NCBI GenBank assembly: GCA_002425245.1
Contig: DILW01000095.1
Location: 1 to 11,839, forward strand
DNA length: 11,839 bases
From: Betaproteobacteria bacterium UBA5582
GTDB taxonomy: Bacteria; Pseudomonadota; Gammaproteobacteria; Burkholderiales; Rhodocyclaceae
Reading direction: 5' to 3'
The position numbers were made by a program, and so were the translations under genes. The notes below the pieces were generated by a model that saw only the letters and a program-made list of their open reading frames with translations, was not told the origin of the DNA and made no database searches. Below, piece by piece: positions 1-7,771 of the stretch (position 1 is the stretch's first letter; each line of letters begins with the position of its first letter).

Positions 1-307
1 CCAGCTTGACCTGCAGGTCCATGGCCGAACTCCAGACCACGTCGGCCTTGCTGCCCTGGCGGGCCTCTTCGATCACGCGCTGGTAGAGCAGGTTGGAATG
101 CATGTCGTGGTACTCGACCTTGACCCCAGGGTGGCGCTGCTCGAAATCGTCGATCAACGGCTGCACGATGTTCTGGTCGGTCGCCGCGTAGATCACCACC
201 CGGTCTTCAGGCAGACCGGTTTCCAGGTTTTCCGGGAGAACCTCGGCCTGCACCGCGGCGACGCAGACGCCGAGTGCGATGGCCAGCAGGCAAGTTCTCC
301 GAATCAT
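1..307 (-). CDS. Periplasmic solute-binding protein of an ABC-type transporter (partial, 3' end outside window)
   Basis: The first 102 codons of a secreted binding protein are present. Residues 1-21 form a signal peptide (MIRR, hydrophobic core, cleavage likely after VQA21). The mature part begins EVLPENLETGLPED, then VVIYAATDQNIVQPLIDDFEQ, HPGVKVEYHD and KADVVWSSAMDLQVKL. This is the layout of bacterial extracellular solute-binding proteins of the ferric/phosphonate/sugar-phosphate type (AfuA/PgtC-like). A GGAGGA ribosome site precedes the ATG at a good distance. The gene is divergent from tctD; binding proteins of this class often sit beside TctDE-type regulators, so it probably delivers or senses the ligand handled by that system. 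A proposed TctD box lies 72 bp upstream. The ligand cannot be told from the fragment. The family call is fairly sure; the substrate is unknown. Confidence 0.85.
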   Translation of the reverse strand, partial: MIRRTCLLAIALGVCVAAVQAEVLPENLETGLPEDRVVIYAATDQNIVQPLIDDFEQRHPGVKVEYHDMHSNLLYQRVIEEARQGSKADVVWSSAMDLQVKL

Positions 308-361
308 CCGTTCTCCTCCGATCACACCTGGCCGGTGCCATGGTGTTTTTTGTTGTTCGAG

Positions 362-369
362 ATGATAAT
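362..369. promoter_or_regulatory. Overlapping divergent -10 elements between the binding-protein gene and tctD (weak call)
   Basis: The short AT-rich core ATGATAAT reads TATCAT (one mismatch to TATAAT) on the minus strand toward the binding-protein gene, and GATAAT (one mismatch) on the plus strand toward tctD. Neither has a good -35 hexamer at 17 bp. For the minus-strand promoter, the place of the -35 is taken by the CTTTC repeat at 380-397, as expected for an activator-dependent promoter. Seen by eye only. Confidence 0.35.
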
Positions 370-379
370 CCTCGCCCAA

Positions 380-397
380 GCTTTCGATTTACTTTCA
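380..397. promoter_or_regulatory. Proposed TctD box 1 (direct repeat, 11-bp period)
   Basis: CTTTC occurs at 381-385 and 392-396, exactly one helical turn apart, within GCTTTCGATTTACTTTCA. The same 18-bp block with two substitutions occurs before tctC at 5664-5681. OmpR/PhoB-family regulators, to which TctD belongs, bind direct repeats at 10-11 bp spacing. The box lies 72 bp upstream of the binding-protein ATG, just upstream of a candidate -10, and ends 3 bp before the tctD ATG. Activation of the former and autoregulation of tctDE are therefore both possible. Confidence 0.55.
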
Positions 398-400
398 CCC

Positions 401-1069
<669 letters not shown>

Positions 1070-1099
1070 GCTTGTTCTGCCAGCTGCGGTCACTCCCCG

Positions 1100-2518
1100 A
1101 TGTCTATTGAAGCCCGGACCGGACCGCGTTACAGCCTGCGCCGCCGGATCGTCTGGTGGCTGCTGCCGCCGCTTTTCGTCATGCTCGCGGTCAATGCCTG
1201 GCTGTCGTATCGCGGCGCGCTGGAAGCGGTCAACCGCGCCTACGACCGTTCGCTGACGGCGTCGATCAAGGCAGTCGCCGAGCAGACCCATTCGGCGGCT
1301 GGCGAAATCCACGTCAACATCCCCTACTCGGCTTTCGAGATGTTCGAGGACAAAGCCCAGGAAAGGATCTATTACGCGGTGATCGCGCCCTCCGGCGCCC
1401 TGCTCACCGGCTACCCGGAGCTGGTACCGCCGGCAGGGCTGAGCGAAAGCGGCGAAGTGCTGATCGTCAACGGCAACTACCGCAACGAGGACATCCGCCT
1501 CGGCGCCATGCGCAAGCGCCTCTACGACCCCGCCCTGCAGGGCGGCGACGCGGCGACCATCGTCTTTGCCGAAACCACCGGCTCGCGCACCCGGCTGGCG
1601 CGCGACCTGTTCATCGACAGCCTGCGTCGGCAACTGCTGCTGCTCGCCGTCGGCGCCCTGCTCATCGTCATTGCCCTGAGCAGCGCCTTCCGGCCACTGC
1701 TCGAACTGCGCGACGCCATCCGCCGGCGTGGCGACGAGGACCTCACCCCGGTGCCTGCCGACAACGTGCCGAGCGAAGTCGGCCCGCTGATCGACGCCAT
1801 CAACCACCACACCGAACGCCTGTCGGCCATGCTCGCCGCCCGCAAACGCTTCCTCGCCGACGCCGCCCACCAGATCCGGACGCCGCTGGCGGTGCTCACC
1901 ACCCAGGCCGAATACGGCCTGCGCCAGAGCGACCCGGAGGAAATGCAACGCACCTTCGCCAGCCTGCTGCACAGCATCCGCGGCGCCCGCCGGCTGGCTA
2001 ACCAGATGCTGGCGATGTCGCACGCGGAAGCGGTCAACGGCTTGATGGACGAGCGCGCGCCGGTCGACCTCAATGCCCTGGTCAGGGAGGTCGCCATGGA
2101 GCTGGTGCCGCTGGCGCTGAACAAGGGCATCGATCTGGCTTTCGAGGAATGGCCGCAAGCTACCGTGCTCGAACAGGGCAACGCGCCGATGCTGCGCGAG
2201 ATGGTCGCCAACCTGATCGACAACGCCATCCGCTACAGCCCGGCCGACTCCCAGGTCACGGCGGCAGTGGCAAGCTGGCAGGGGAAAACCGTGATCAGCG
2301 TCAGCGACCAGGGGCCCGGCATCCCCGAGGCCGAGCGCGAGAATGTCTTCCACCGCTTCTACCGCATCCTCGGCCACGGCGACGTCGACGGCAGCGGCCT
2401 CGGCCTCGCCATCGTCCGTGAAATCTGCCTCGCCCACGGCGGTAACATCACCCTGCGCGACGGCGAAGACGGCCGCGGCTTGTGCGTCGAGGTCGAACTG
2501 CCGCTTGCCGGCGGCTGA
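1100..2518 (+). CDS. tctE: Sensor histidine kinase, TctE-like
   Basis: A 472-residue inner-membrane kinase. TM1 is about residues 17-36 and TM2 about 179-198. They enclose a periplasmic domain of about 140 residues (YDRSLTASIKAVAEQ, then PYSAFEMFEDKAQERIYYAV) resembling the two-component sensor N-terminal domain found in TctE/QseC-type kinases. After a short juxtamembrane/HAMP-like region comes the dimerisation box with phospho-acceptor H257 (FLADAAHQIRTPLAVL). The ATPase domain has N371 and N375 (NLIDNAIRYSP), the G1 box at D403 (DQGPGIP) and the G2 box at G431 (GSGLGLAIV). All catalytic residues are present and the length is normal. It follows tctD by 30 bp in one transcription unit and converges with tctA. 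The ligand is unknown; tricarboxylates are known for the family founder. Confidence 0.94.
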   Translation: MSIEARTGPRYSLRRRIVWWLLPPLFVMLAVNAWLSYRGALEAVNRAYDRSLTASIKAVAEQTHSAAGEIHVNIPYSAFEMFEDKAQERIYYAVIAPSGALLTGYPELVPPAGLSESGEVLIVNGNYRNEDIRLGAMRKRLYDPALQGGDAATIVFAETTGSRTRLARDLFIDSLRRQLLLLAVGALLIVIALSSAFRPLLELRDAIRRRGDEDLTPVPADNVPSEVGPLIDAINHHTERLSAMLAARKRFLADAAHQIRTPLAVLTTQAEYGLRQSDPEEMQRTFASLLHSIRGARRLANQMLAMSHAEAVNGLMDERAPVDLNALVREVAMELVPLALNKGIDLAFEEWPQATVLEQGNAPMLREMVANLIDNAIRYSPADSQVTAAVASWQGKTVISVSDQGPGIPEAERENVFHRFYRILGHGDVDGSGLGLAIVREICLAHGGNITLRDGEDGRGLCVEVELPLAGG

Positions 2519-2528
2519 GCGCCAGCGC

Positions 2529-2553
2529 AAAAAAAGGGCACCCGAAGGTGCCC
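2529..2553 (-). terminator. Rho-independent terminator of the tctCBA operon
   Basis: On the minus strand a 7-bp stem GGGCACC/GGTGCCC is closed by a TTCG loop with a C-G closing pair, the very stable cUUCGg tetraloop, and is followed at once by seven T. It begins 53 bp after the tctA stop codon. On the plus strand the same hairpin has no T tract, so it should not stop tctDE transcripts efficiently. Confidence 0.9.
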
Positions 2554-2605
2554 CGCAAAATCGCCGCGCGCAGGGACTACGGCGCAGCAAGGAGATGGAA
2601 GGTGC

Positions 2606-4114
2606 TCAGCTGAACGCCGTTTCGGCGCGCTTTTCGCGCATCTTCATCAGGCGCGGACCGGCCAGCATGGCGATGGCGACAATCCAAAGGCCGATGGCGA
2701 TCGGGCTGCCGAACAGCACGCCGACTTCGCCGTTGCTGATCGACAGCGCGCGGCGCAGGTTCTGCTCCATCATGTCGCCGAGCACGAAGCCGAGGATGAA
2801 GGGCGCAATCGGGAAGTTCATCACGCGCAGCAGGTAGCCGATGCCGCCGATGACGGTCCCCAGGACCAGGTCGAAGGTGTTGCCATGCACCGCGTACACG
2901 CCGACCATCGAGATCGCCGCAACACCCGGCACGAGCAGCCAGTTCGGAATCGACAGGAATTTGACGAAGACGCGGATCAAGGGAATGTTGAGGACCAGCA
3001 GCATGATGTTGGCGATGAACAGCGAGGCGATCAGGCCCCAGACGATCACCGGTTGATCCTGGAACAGGGTCGGGCCGGGCGTGATGTTGTAGAGCGTCAG
3101 CGCCCCCATCATCACCGCCGTGGTGCCGGAACCGGGCACGCCCAGGGTCAGCATCGGCACCAGCGAGCCGTTGGCCGAGGCGTTGTTGGCCGCTTCCGGC
3201 GCCGCCACGCCGCGCACGTCGCCCTTGCCGAAATCGCTGTCCTTGCCGGCCATGCGGCGTTCGCTGGCGTAGCACATGGCGGAGGCGATGGTGGCGCCGG
3301 CGCCGGGCAGCACGCCGATGAAGAAGCCGGCCAGCGAACAGCGCAGCAGCGTCCATTTTACGGCCAGGAACTCCTTCAGGTTGAACATCAGGCGACCGGT
3401 GATCGAGATCGGCTCGCTGCCGGCATGCGCCTGCTGCAGCATGAGCATGACTTCGCTGACCGCGAACAGGCCGATGACGATGACGATGAAGGGAATGCCG
3501 TCCTGCAGGTGGAGCGCGTCGAAGGTGTAGCGATAGACGCCGCTGTTCGAATCGATGCCGACCGTCGACAGCAGCAGGCCGACCAGACAGGCGATGGCCG
3601 CCTTCGGCAACGAGTCGCCGACCAGACCGCCGAGGCAGCACAGCGCCAGCACCATCAGCACGAAGTACTCGGCCGGCCCGAAAGCGATCGCCCACTCGGC
3701 GAGCAGCGGCGCGAACAGGACGATGCCGATGGTGGCCAGCAGGGCGCCGCAGAACGAGGCCAGCGCCGAAATCGACAGGGCCGGACCGGCCATGCCCTTC
3801 TTCGCCATCGGGTAGCCGTCCATGGTGGTCATCACCGCGCCGGCGTCGCCGGGCACGTTGATCAGGATGGCGGAAATCCGCCCGCCGTACTCGCAGCCGG
3901 CATAGACCGCGCACAGCAGGATCAGCGCCGATTCAGGCGGCAGTTTCATGGCGAAGGCGATCGGCAGTAGGATGGCGACGCCGTTGATCGGTCCGAGGCC
4001 GGGCAGCAGACCGACGATGGTGCCGAGGAAGCAGCCGACCAGCGCGATCATCAGGTTTTCGGGCGTGCCGGCGACGGCGAAGCCCTGCATCAGCAATGCA
4101 AATGTGCTGTCCAT
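2606..4114 (-). CDS. tctA: Tripartite tricarboxylate transporter, large membrane subunit TctA
   Basis: A 502-residue, strongly hydrophobic inner-membrane protein with about 10-12 membrane segments, the usual size for the TctA family. Family motifs are in place: GLLPGLGPINGVAILLP near residues 35-51, then YGGRISAILINVPGD and DGYPMAKKG. In the second half their internal-repeat counterparts GVLPGAGATIAS and GVPGSGTTAVMMGAL appear. TctA forms the translocation pathway and uses an ion gradient to import a carboxylate delivered by the TctC binding protein. The gene starts 3 bp after the tctB stop, so translation is probably coupled, with only a weak GGGG as ribosome site. It is the last gene of tctCBA and is followed by a strong terminator. 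Substrates of this family include citrate, other di- and tricarboxylates and aromatic acids; the sequence does not decide among them. Confidence 0.96.
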   Translation of the reverse strand: MDSTFALLMQGFAVAGTPENLMIALVGCFLGTIVGLLPGLGPINGVAILLPIAFAMKLPPESALILLCAVYAGCEYGGRISAILINVPGDAGAVMTTMDGYPMAKKGMAGPALSISALASFCGALLATIGIVLFAPLLAEWAIAFGPAEYFVLMVLALCCLGGLVGDSLPKAAIACLVGLLLSTVGIDSNSGVYRYTFDALHLQDGIPFIVIVIGLFAVSEVMLMLQQAHAGSEPISITGRLMFNLKEFLAVKWTLLRCSLAGFFIGVLPGAGATIASAMCYASERRMAGKDSDFGKGDVRGVAAPEAANNASANGSLVPMLTLGVPGSGTTAVMMGALTLYNITPGPTLFQDQPVIVWGLIASLFIANIMLLVLNIPLIRVFVKFLSIPNWLLVPGVAAISMVGVYAVHGNTFDLVLGTVIGGIGYLLRVMNFPIAPFILGFVLGDMMEQNLRRALSISNGEVGVLFGSPIAIGLWIVAIAMLAGPRLMKMREKRAETAFS

Positions 4115-4117
4115 GAT

Positions 4118-4561
4118 TTACCCCAGGAAGGAATTGAGCCACAGCCCGGTCGGCAGGGCGACGTCGAGCAGGCGGTCGAAGAGGATGAACAGGCCGGCGC
4201 CGAGTCCGACGCCGCCGACGATCCCCTGTTTCCAGCTGGCGCCGAAGAAGCGCGCGACCGGGATAACCATCAGGCTGGTGGCGAGGATGAAACCGAGCTT
4301 GTCGAACAGCCAGGCGTAGGTGAGCACGACGACGAACAGCGAACCGATGCGCAGCAGCACGGCGGGCGGCGCCCAGACCGTGTCGCTCTTCTTCTCGAAC
4401 ATCAGGGCGACGGCGCTGATACCGAGCAGAATCAGGACGGTGATCGGGAAGGCACGCGGGCCAACCGGTTCGTAGGAAATGGTCACTTCAAAGCTGCGCG
4501 CCAGCCAGATGCCGATGACGCTGACGAACAGCAGGATGCCGCCGAGGATTCTTTCACTCAT
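4118..4561 (-). CDS. tctB: Tripartite tricarboxylate transporter, small membrane subunit TctB
   Basis: A 147-residue membrane protein with four predicted hydrophobic segments (roughly residues 5-23, 37-54, 66-96 taken as a broken pair, and 115-130), matching the size and layout of TctB. It is the small, poorly conserved partner of TctA and is identified mainly by its place between tctC and tctA. The segment ISYEPVGPRAFPITVLILLG is typical of the family: a short loop with a PRAFP-like motif before the second helix. A GGAGA site precedes the start. A perfect 20-bp palindrome lies between tctC and this gene and may lower expression relative to tctC. Confidence 0.92.
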   Translation of the reverse strand: MSERILGGILLFVSVIGIWLARSFEVTISYEPVGPRAFPITVLILLGISAVALMFEKKSDTVWAPPAVLLRIGSLFVVVLTYAWLFDKLGFILATSLMVIPVARFFGASWKQGIVGGVGLGAGLFILFDRLLDVALPTGLWLNSFLG

Positions 4562-4573
4562 GGCAATCTCCGG

Positions 4574-4597
4574 AAAAGGCCCCGCCGCGGCGGGGCC
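4574..4597 (-). terminator. Palindromic hairpin between tctC and tctB (attenuator or mRNA-stabilising element)
   Basis: Positions 4578-4597 are a perfect 20-bp GC palindrome (GGCCCCGCC and its complement). On the minus strand it is followed by TTTT and then directly by the tctB ribosome site. It resembles a weak terminator lying inside the operon. Such intercistronic hairpins commonly let the binding protein be made in excess over the membrane subunits, either by partial termination or by protecting the upstream mRNA. Which applies here cannot be seen. Confidence 0.65.
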
Positions 4598-4608
4598 GTT
4601 GAGCGAAA

Positions 4609-5586
4609 TTACTGGGCGGCCAGGCCGAGTTCCTTGGCCAGGACCTTGTAGCGAGCGACTTCACGCTTGACGCTGGCGGTCAGCTTGTCGCCGGTCAGGT
4701 TGAACGGGAACAGCCCGCGCTCGGCGCGCAGCTTGTCGAACTCCGGGCTGCCCTGCAGCTTTTCGAAGGCGGCGAGCCACCATTTGTAGTCGGCGTCCGA
4801 GACCTTGGGCCCCATGTAGAAGCCGCGGGTGATCGTCCAGTCGACGTTGTAGCCCTGCTCGATCGCCGTCGGGATGTGAGCCAGTTCGCCCTTCAGGCGC
4901 TCCGGGGCGAGGATGGCGAGGACCTTGACGCGACCGCCCTTGAGATGGCCGAGCACTTCCGAGGCATCGCCCGAGTAAGCTTGCACGTGGCCGCCCATCA
5001 GCGCGGTGATGGCCTCGCCACCGCCTTCGAAGGCGACGTAGCGCATCGACTTCGGATCGACGCCAGCCTCGCGGGCGATCAGCGCCGACTTCATCCAGTC
5101 CTGGCTGCCCACCGAGCCGCCGGCACCGAACACCACCTTGCCCGGCTCCTTGCGCGTTGCCTCGATCAGTTCCTTGAGGTTCTTGTACGGCGAATCGGCC
5201 TTGACGATCACCGCGCCGTAATCGGCACCGACGGCGGCCAGCCATTTGACGTCGTCTTCGGTGTATTTGCCGAACTTGCCGAGCGCCAGGTTGAGGAAGG
5301 AACCGCCCGAATAGGCGACGATGGTGCCGCCTTCGGCCGGCCGGTTGGCAATCACGGTGTTGTAGGCCACTGCACCGATGCCGCCGGGCATGTAGGTCAC
5401 GCGCATCGGCGCTTCGAGCAGCTTGCTGTTCTGCAGGGCGCTCTGGGCGAGCTTGCAGGTCAGGTCGAAACCACCGCCCGGCTTGGCCGGGGCAATGCAC
5501 TCGGGCTTGGCCGGTTCGGCCTGGGCCAGGCCGGCGCTCAATGCCAGGGCAGTGGCAACGGCATACAGGGTTTTCTTCAGCATCAT
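4609..5586 (-). CDS. tctC: Tripartite tricarboxylate transporter, periplasmic binding protein TctC (Bug family)
   Basis: A 325-residue secreted binding protein. The signal peptide is MMLKK, hydrophobic core, then cleavage after AQA23. The mature N-terminus has the family motif PAKPGGGFDLTCKLAQ (residues 33-46) with C30 and C44 flanking the ligand loop, a pattern of one TctC subgroup and possibly a disulfide. Later family features are MPGGIGAVAYN, VFGAGGSVGSQDW and GGHVQAYSGDASEV. It captures a carboxylate in the periplasm and hands it to TctAB. Start 5586 is chosen because AAGGAG lies 6 bp upstream and a signal peptide follows; 5583 (second Met) is equally possible. First gene of tctCBA, with a proposed TctD box 77 bp upstream. 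The 365-bp region before it is shared with the divergent dehydrogenase gene. Confidence 0.95.
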   Translation of the reverse strand: MMLKKTLYAVATALALSAGLAQAEPAKPECIAPAKPGGGFDLTCKLAQSALQNSKLLEAPMRVTYMPGGIGAVAYNTVIANRPAEGGTIVAYSGGSFLNLALGKFGKYTEDDVKWLAAVGADYGAVIVKADSPYKNLKELIEATRKEPGKVVFGAGGSVGSQDWMKSALIAREAGVDPKSMRYVAFEGGGEAITALMGGHVQAYSGDASEVLGHLKGGRVKVLAILAPERLKGELAHIPTAIEQGYNVDWTITRGFYMGPKVSDADYKWWLAAFEKLQGSPEFDKLRAERGLFPFNLTGDKLTASVKREVARYKVLAKELGLAAQ

Positions 5587-5612
5587 GATCGTCTCCTTTG
5601 TTTGTTGATCAG

Positions 5613-5639
5613 TGCAGGGGCTGATGCACAGGCCCTGCA
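5613..5639 (-). repeat. Inverted repeat in the tctC leader
   Basis: TGCAGGG at 5613-5619 pairs with CCCTGCA at 5633-5639 around a 13-nt loop. If transcription starts near 5642, as the candidate -10 suggests, this would be a stem-loop at the very 5' end of the tctCBA mRNA. It could instead be a DNA operator. Confidence 0.4.
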
Positions 5640-5648
5640 TGGCAACGG

Positions 5649-5654
5649 AAGATA
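5649..5654 (-). promoter_or_regulatory. Candidate -10 of the tctC promoter
   Basis: TATCTT on the minus strand (4 of 6 to consensus) lies 9 bp after the proposed TctD box. This is the relation expected when an OmpR/PhoB-type activator occupies the -35 position. No consensus -35 is present. Weak on its own; it gains support from the box and from the similar layout before the binding-protein gene at 1-307. Confidence 0.35.
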
Positions 5655-5663
5655 AGGAGACTG

Positions 5664-5681
5664 GCTTTCGATTGGCTTTCA
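5664..5681. promoter_or_regulatory. Proposed TctD box 2 (direct repeat, 11-bp period)
   Basis: CTTTC at 5665-5669 and 5676-5680, 11 bp apart, within GCTTTCGATTGGCTTTCA. It matches 16 of 18 bases of the block at 380-397. It lies 77 bp upstream of the tctC ATG, in the same orientation relative to tctC as box 1 is to the binding-protein gene. The recurrence, the helical spacing and the position near the -35 support a response-regulator site controlling tctCBA. Confidence 0.6.
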
Positions 5682-5738
5682 GGAAAACCCGGCAGACCAG
5701 GGCGGGGAAGGTTCAGCCCGCGGACTCAGCAGTGACGC

Positions 5739-5776
5739 TGTGCAAGTTTTGAACAGTTGTGAGCAATTTCAGCAAC
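5739..5776. promoter_or_regulatory. AT-rich patch with imperfect repeats, possible enhancer-binding-protein or IHF site
   Basis: A short AT-rich stretch in a GC-rich intergenic region holds two similar units, TGTGCAAGTTTTGAACAG and TGTGAGCAATTTCAGCAAC, starting about 19 bp apart. It lies 105-140 bp upstream of the start predicted for the sigma-54 promoter, the usual distance of sites for sigma-54 activators. No known consensus was recognised, so the call rests on position and composition. Confidence 0.3.
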
Positions 5777-5854
5777 CGGCAGCGCATCCGGCGGCGCCGG
5801 CACGACGCCCCGAGCGCCTTGTCCATGGGCGCTTGCGGGAGGCCGTCGGGGTGA

Positions 5855-5870
5855 TGGCACAAGGCTTGCA
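5855..5870 (+). promoter_or_regulatory. Sigma-54 (RpoN) -24/-12 promoter of the lanthanide-type alcohol dehydrogenase
   Basis: TGGCAC-N5-TTGCA matches the -24/-12 consensus at every conserved base, with exactly 10 bp between the GG (5856-5857) and the GC (5868-5869). It points toward the dehydrogenase gene. Transcription would start near 5881, giving a leader of about 70 nt before the ATG at 5952. By definition such a promoter needs an AAA+ enhancer-binding activator; none is encoded in this window. Confidence 0.8.
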
Positions 5871-5951
5871 GTCTGGCAGTTTCGTCGGGGACCGTTCCAC
5901 GGCAGCACACACGGCCGCGACTGAATCAACGCACAAACAAGGAGACGTTCC

Positions 5952-7733
5952 ATGCACAGTCACAAGTTCCCCCGGCACCTGCTCGGGCTCGCCCTCGCGG
6001 CGGCGCTCACCGTCGCCGGCAGCCCGGCCAGCGCCACGGTCAGCGATGCCGACATCCTCAACGACGCGAAAACCGTCGGCGATGTGGTCAGCTTCGGCCT
6101 CGGCACCCAGGGCCAGCGCTACAGCCCGATGACGCAGATCAACACCAAGTCGGTCAAGAACCTGGTTCCCGCCTGGTCGATGTCCTTCGGCGGCGAGAAG
6201 CAGCGCGGCCAGGAATCGCAGCCGGTGATCCACAACGGCCGGATGTTCGTCACCGCTTCCTACAGCCGCCTGTTCGCCTTCGACGCGAAGACCGGCAAGA
6301 AGCTGTGGAAGTACGAGCACCGCCTGCCCGACGGCATCATGCCCTGCTGCGACGTGATCAACCGCGGTGCCGCGCTGTACGGCGATCTGGTCATCTTCGC
6401 CACGCTCGACGCGCAACTGGTCGCCATGAACCAGGAGACCGGCAAGGTCGTCTGGAAGCAGAAGCTCGGCGACTACGCCGCCGGCTACTCGGCCACCGCC
6501 GCCCCGATCATCGCCAAGGGCAAGCTGATCACCGGCATTTCCGGCGGTGAATTCGGCGCCGTCGGCCGCATCGACGCCCGCGACCCGCTGACCGGCAAGC
6601 TGCTGTGGACACGCCCGACCGTCGAAGGCCACATGGGCTACACCTTCGACAAGGACGGCAAGGAAATCGAGAACGGCATCTCCGGCACCCTCAACGCCAC
6701 CTGGACCGGCGACCTGTGGAAGACCGGCGGCGCCGCCACCTGGAACGGCGCCACCTACGATCCGGAAACCAACCTGATCTTCGCCGGCACCGGCAACCCG
6801 GCCCCGTGGAACAGCCACCTGCGCCCGGGCGACAACCTGTTCTCCTCGTCCACCGTCGCCATCGACGTCGACACCGGCAAGATCGTCTGGCACTACCAGA
6901 ACACCCCGCACGACGGCTGGGACTTCGACGGCGTCAACGAGTTCGTCTCCTTCGACTACAAGGACCCGAAGACCGGCAAGCTCCTCAAGGCCGGCGGCAA
7001 GGCCGACCGTAACGGTTTCTTCTACGTCAATGACCGGACCAACGGCAAGCTGCTGAACGCCTTCCCCTTCGTCAAGAAGATCACCTGGGCGAGCGGCATC
7101 AACCTGGAAACCGGCCGGCCGAACTACATCGAAGAAGGGCGTCCGGGCGATCCGGCGGCTGGCGTCGATGGCAAGAAGGGCAAGGTCGTCTTCTCGGCGC
7201 CGTCCTTCCTCGGCGGCAAGAACCAGCAGCAGATGGCCTACAGCCCGCAGACCGGCCTCTTCTACGTGCCGGCCAACGAGTGGTCGATGGACATCTGGAA
7301 CGAACCGGTCTCCTACAAGAAGGGCGCCGCCTACCTGGGTGCCGGCTTCACCATCAAGGCCATCCACGACGACTACATCGGCGTCATGCGCGCGGTCGAT
7401 CCGGCCACCGGCAAGATCGTCTGGGAGAACAAGAACTACGCCCCGCTCTGGGGTGGCGCGCTGGCCACTGCCGGCGGTCTGGTCTTCTATGGCACGCCGG
7501 AGGGCTACCTGAAGGGCGTCGATGCAAAGACGGGCAAGGAAATCTGGTCCTTCCAGGTCGGCACCGGCATCGTCGCACCGCCGGTCACCTGGGAACAGGA
7601 CGGCGAGCAGATGATCGCCGTCACCACCGGCTGGGGCGGCGCCGTGCCGCTCTGGGGCGGCGATGTCGCCAAGCGCGTGAACTTCCTCGAACAGGGCGGT
7701 TCCGTGTGGGTGTTCAAGCTGCACAAGGGCTGA
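5952..7733 (+). CDS. pedH: PQQ-dependent alcohol dehydrogenase, predicted lanthanide-dependent (PedH-like)
   Basis: A 593-residue periplasmic quinoprotein of type I (eight-bladed propeller, no fused cytochrome domain). It oxidises primary alcohols to aldehydes and passes electrons to a soluble cytochrome c. The signal peptide is cleaved near ASA28. The vicinal disulfide C132-C133 lies in PCCDVINRGAA, against the PQQ ring. Metal ligands can be placed by motif: E200 (SGGEFG), N282 (GTGNPAPWN) and catalytic D324 in GWDFDGVNE. The key feature is D326, the additional Asp that coordinates the larger lanthanide ion in XoxF and PedH; calcium enzymes have Ala or Ser there. ENGISGTLNATWTGDLWKTGG (about residues 237-257) is also PedH-like. 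The propeller Trp-docking repeats (TGKxxW) recur throughout. AAGGAGA precedes the ATG by 7 bp. A sigma-54 promoter lies upstream and a terminator follows. Ethanol, 2-phenylethanol or similar alcohols are likely substrates. Confidence 0.93.
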   Translation: MHSHKFPRHLLGLALAAALTVAGSPASATVSDADILNDAKTVGDVVSFGLGTQGQRYSPMTQINTKSVKNLVPAWSMSFGGEKQRGQESQPVIHNGRMFVTASYSRLFAFDAKTGKKLWKYEHRLPDGIMPCCDVINRGAALYGDLVIFATLDAQLVAMNQETGKVVWKQKLGDYAAGYSATAAPIIAKGKLITGISGGEFGAVGRIDARDPLTGKLLWTRPTVEGHMGYTFDKDGKEIENGISGTLNATWTGDLWKTGGAATWNGATYDPETNLIFAGTGNPAPWNSHLRPGDNLFSSSTVAIDVDTGKIVWHYQNTPHDGWDFDGVNEFVSFDYKDPKTGKLLKAGGKADRNGFFYVNDRTNGKLLNAFPFVKKITWASGINLETGRPNYIEEGRPGDPAAGVDGKKGKVVFSAPSFLGGKNQQQMAYSPQTGLFYVPANEWSMDIWNEPVSYKKGAAYLGAGFTIKAIHDDYIGVMRAVDPATGKIVWENKNYAPLWGGALATAGGLVFYGTPEGYLKGVDAKTGKEIWSFQVGTGIVAPPVTWEQDGEQMIAVTTGWGGAVPLWGGDVAKRVNFLEQGGSVWVFKLHKG

Positions 7734-7771
7734 ACGCCACCATCCCGACCGGGCACAAGGCCCGGCAACAG

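Noticed and set aside
2536..2553. The hairpin after tctE as a terminator for the plus strand as well.
   Set aside because: On the plus strand the stem is followed by CGCAAAATCG, with no T tract; only the minus strand has seven T.
5887..5899. GGGGACCGTTCCA before the lanthanide-type gene as a third copy of the GGGA-N5-TCCC dyad.
   Set aside because: The spacing differs and only part of each arm matches. It also lies downstream of the predicted sigma-54 start.
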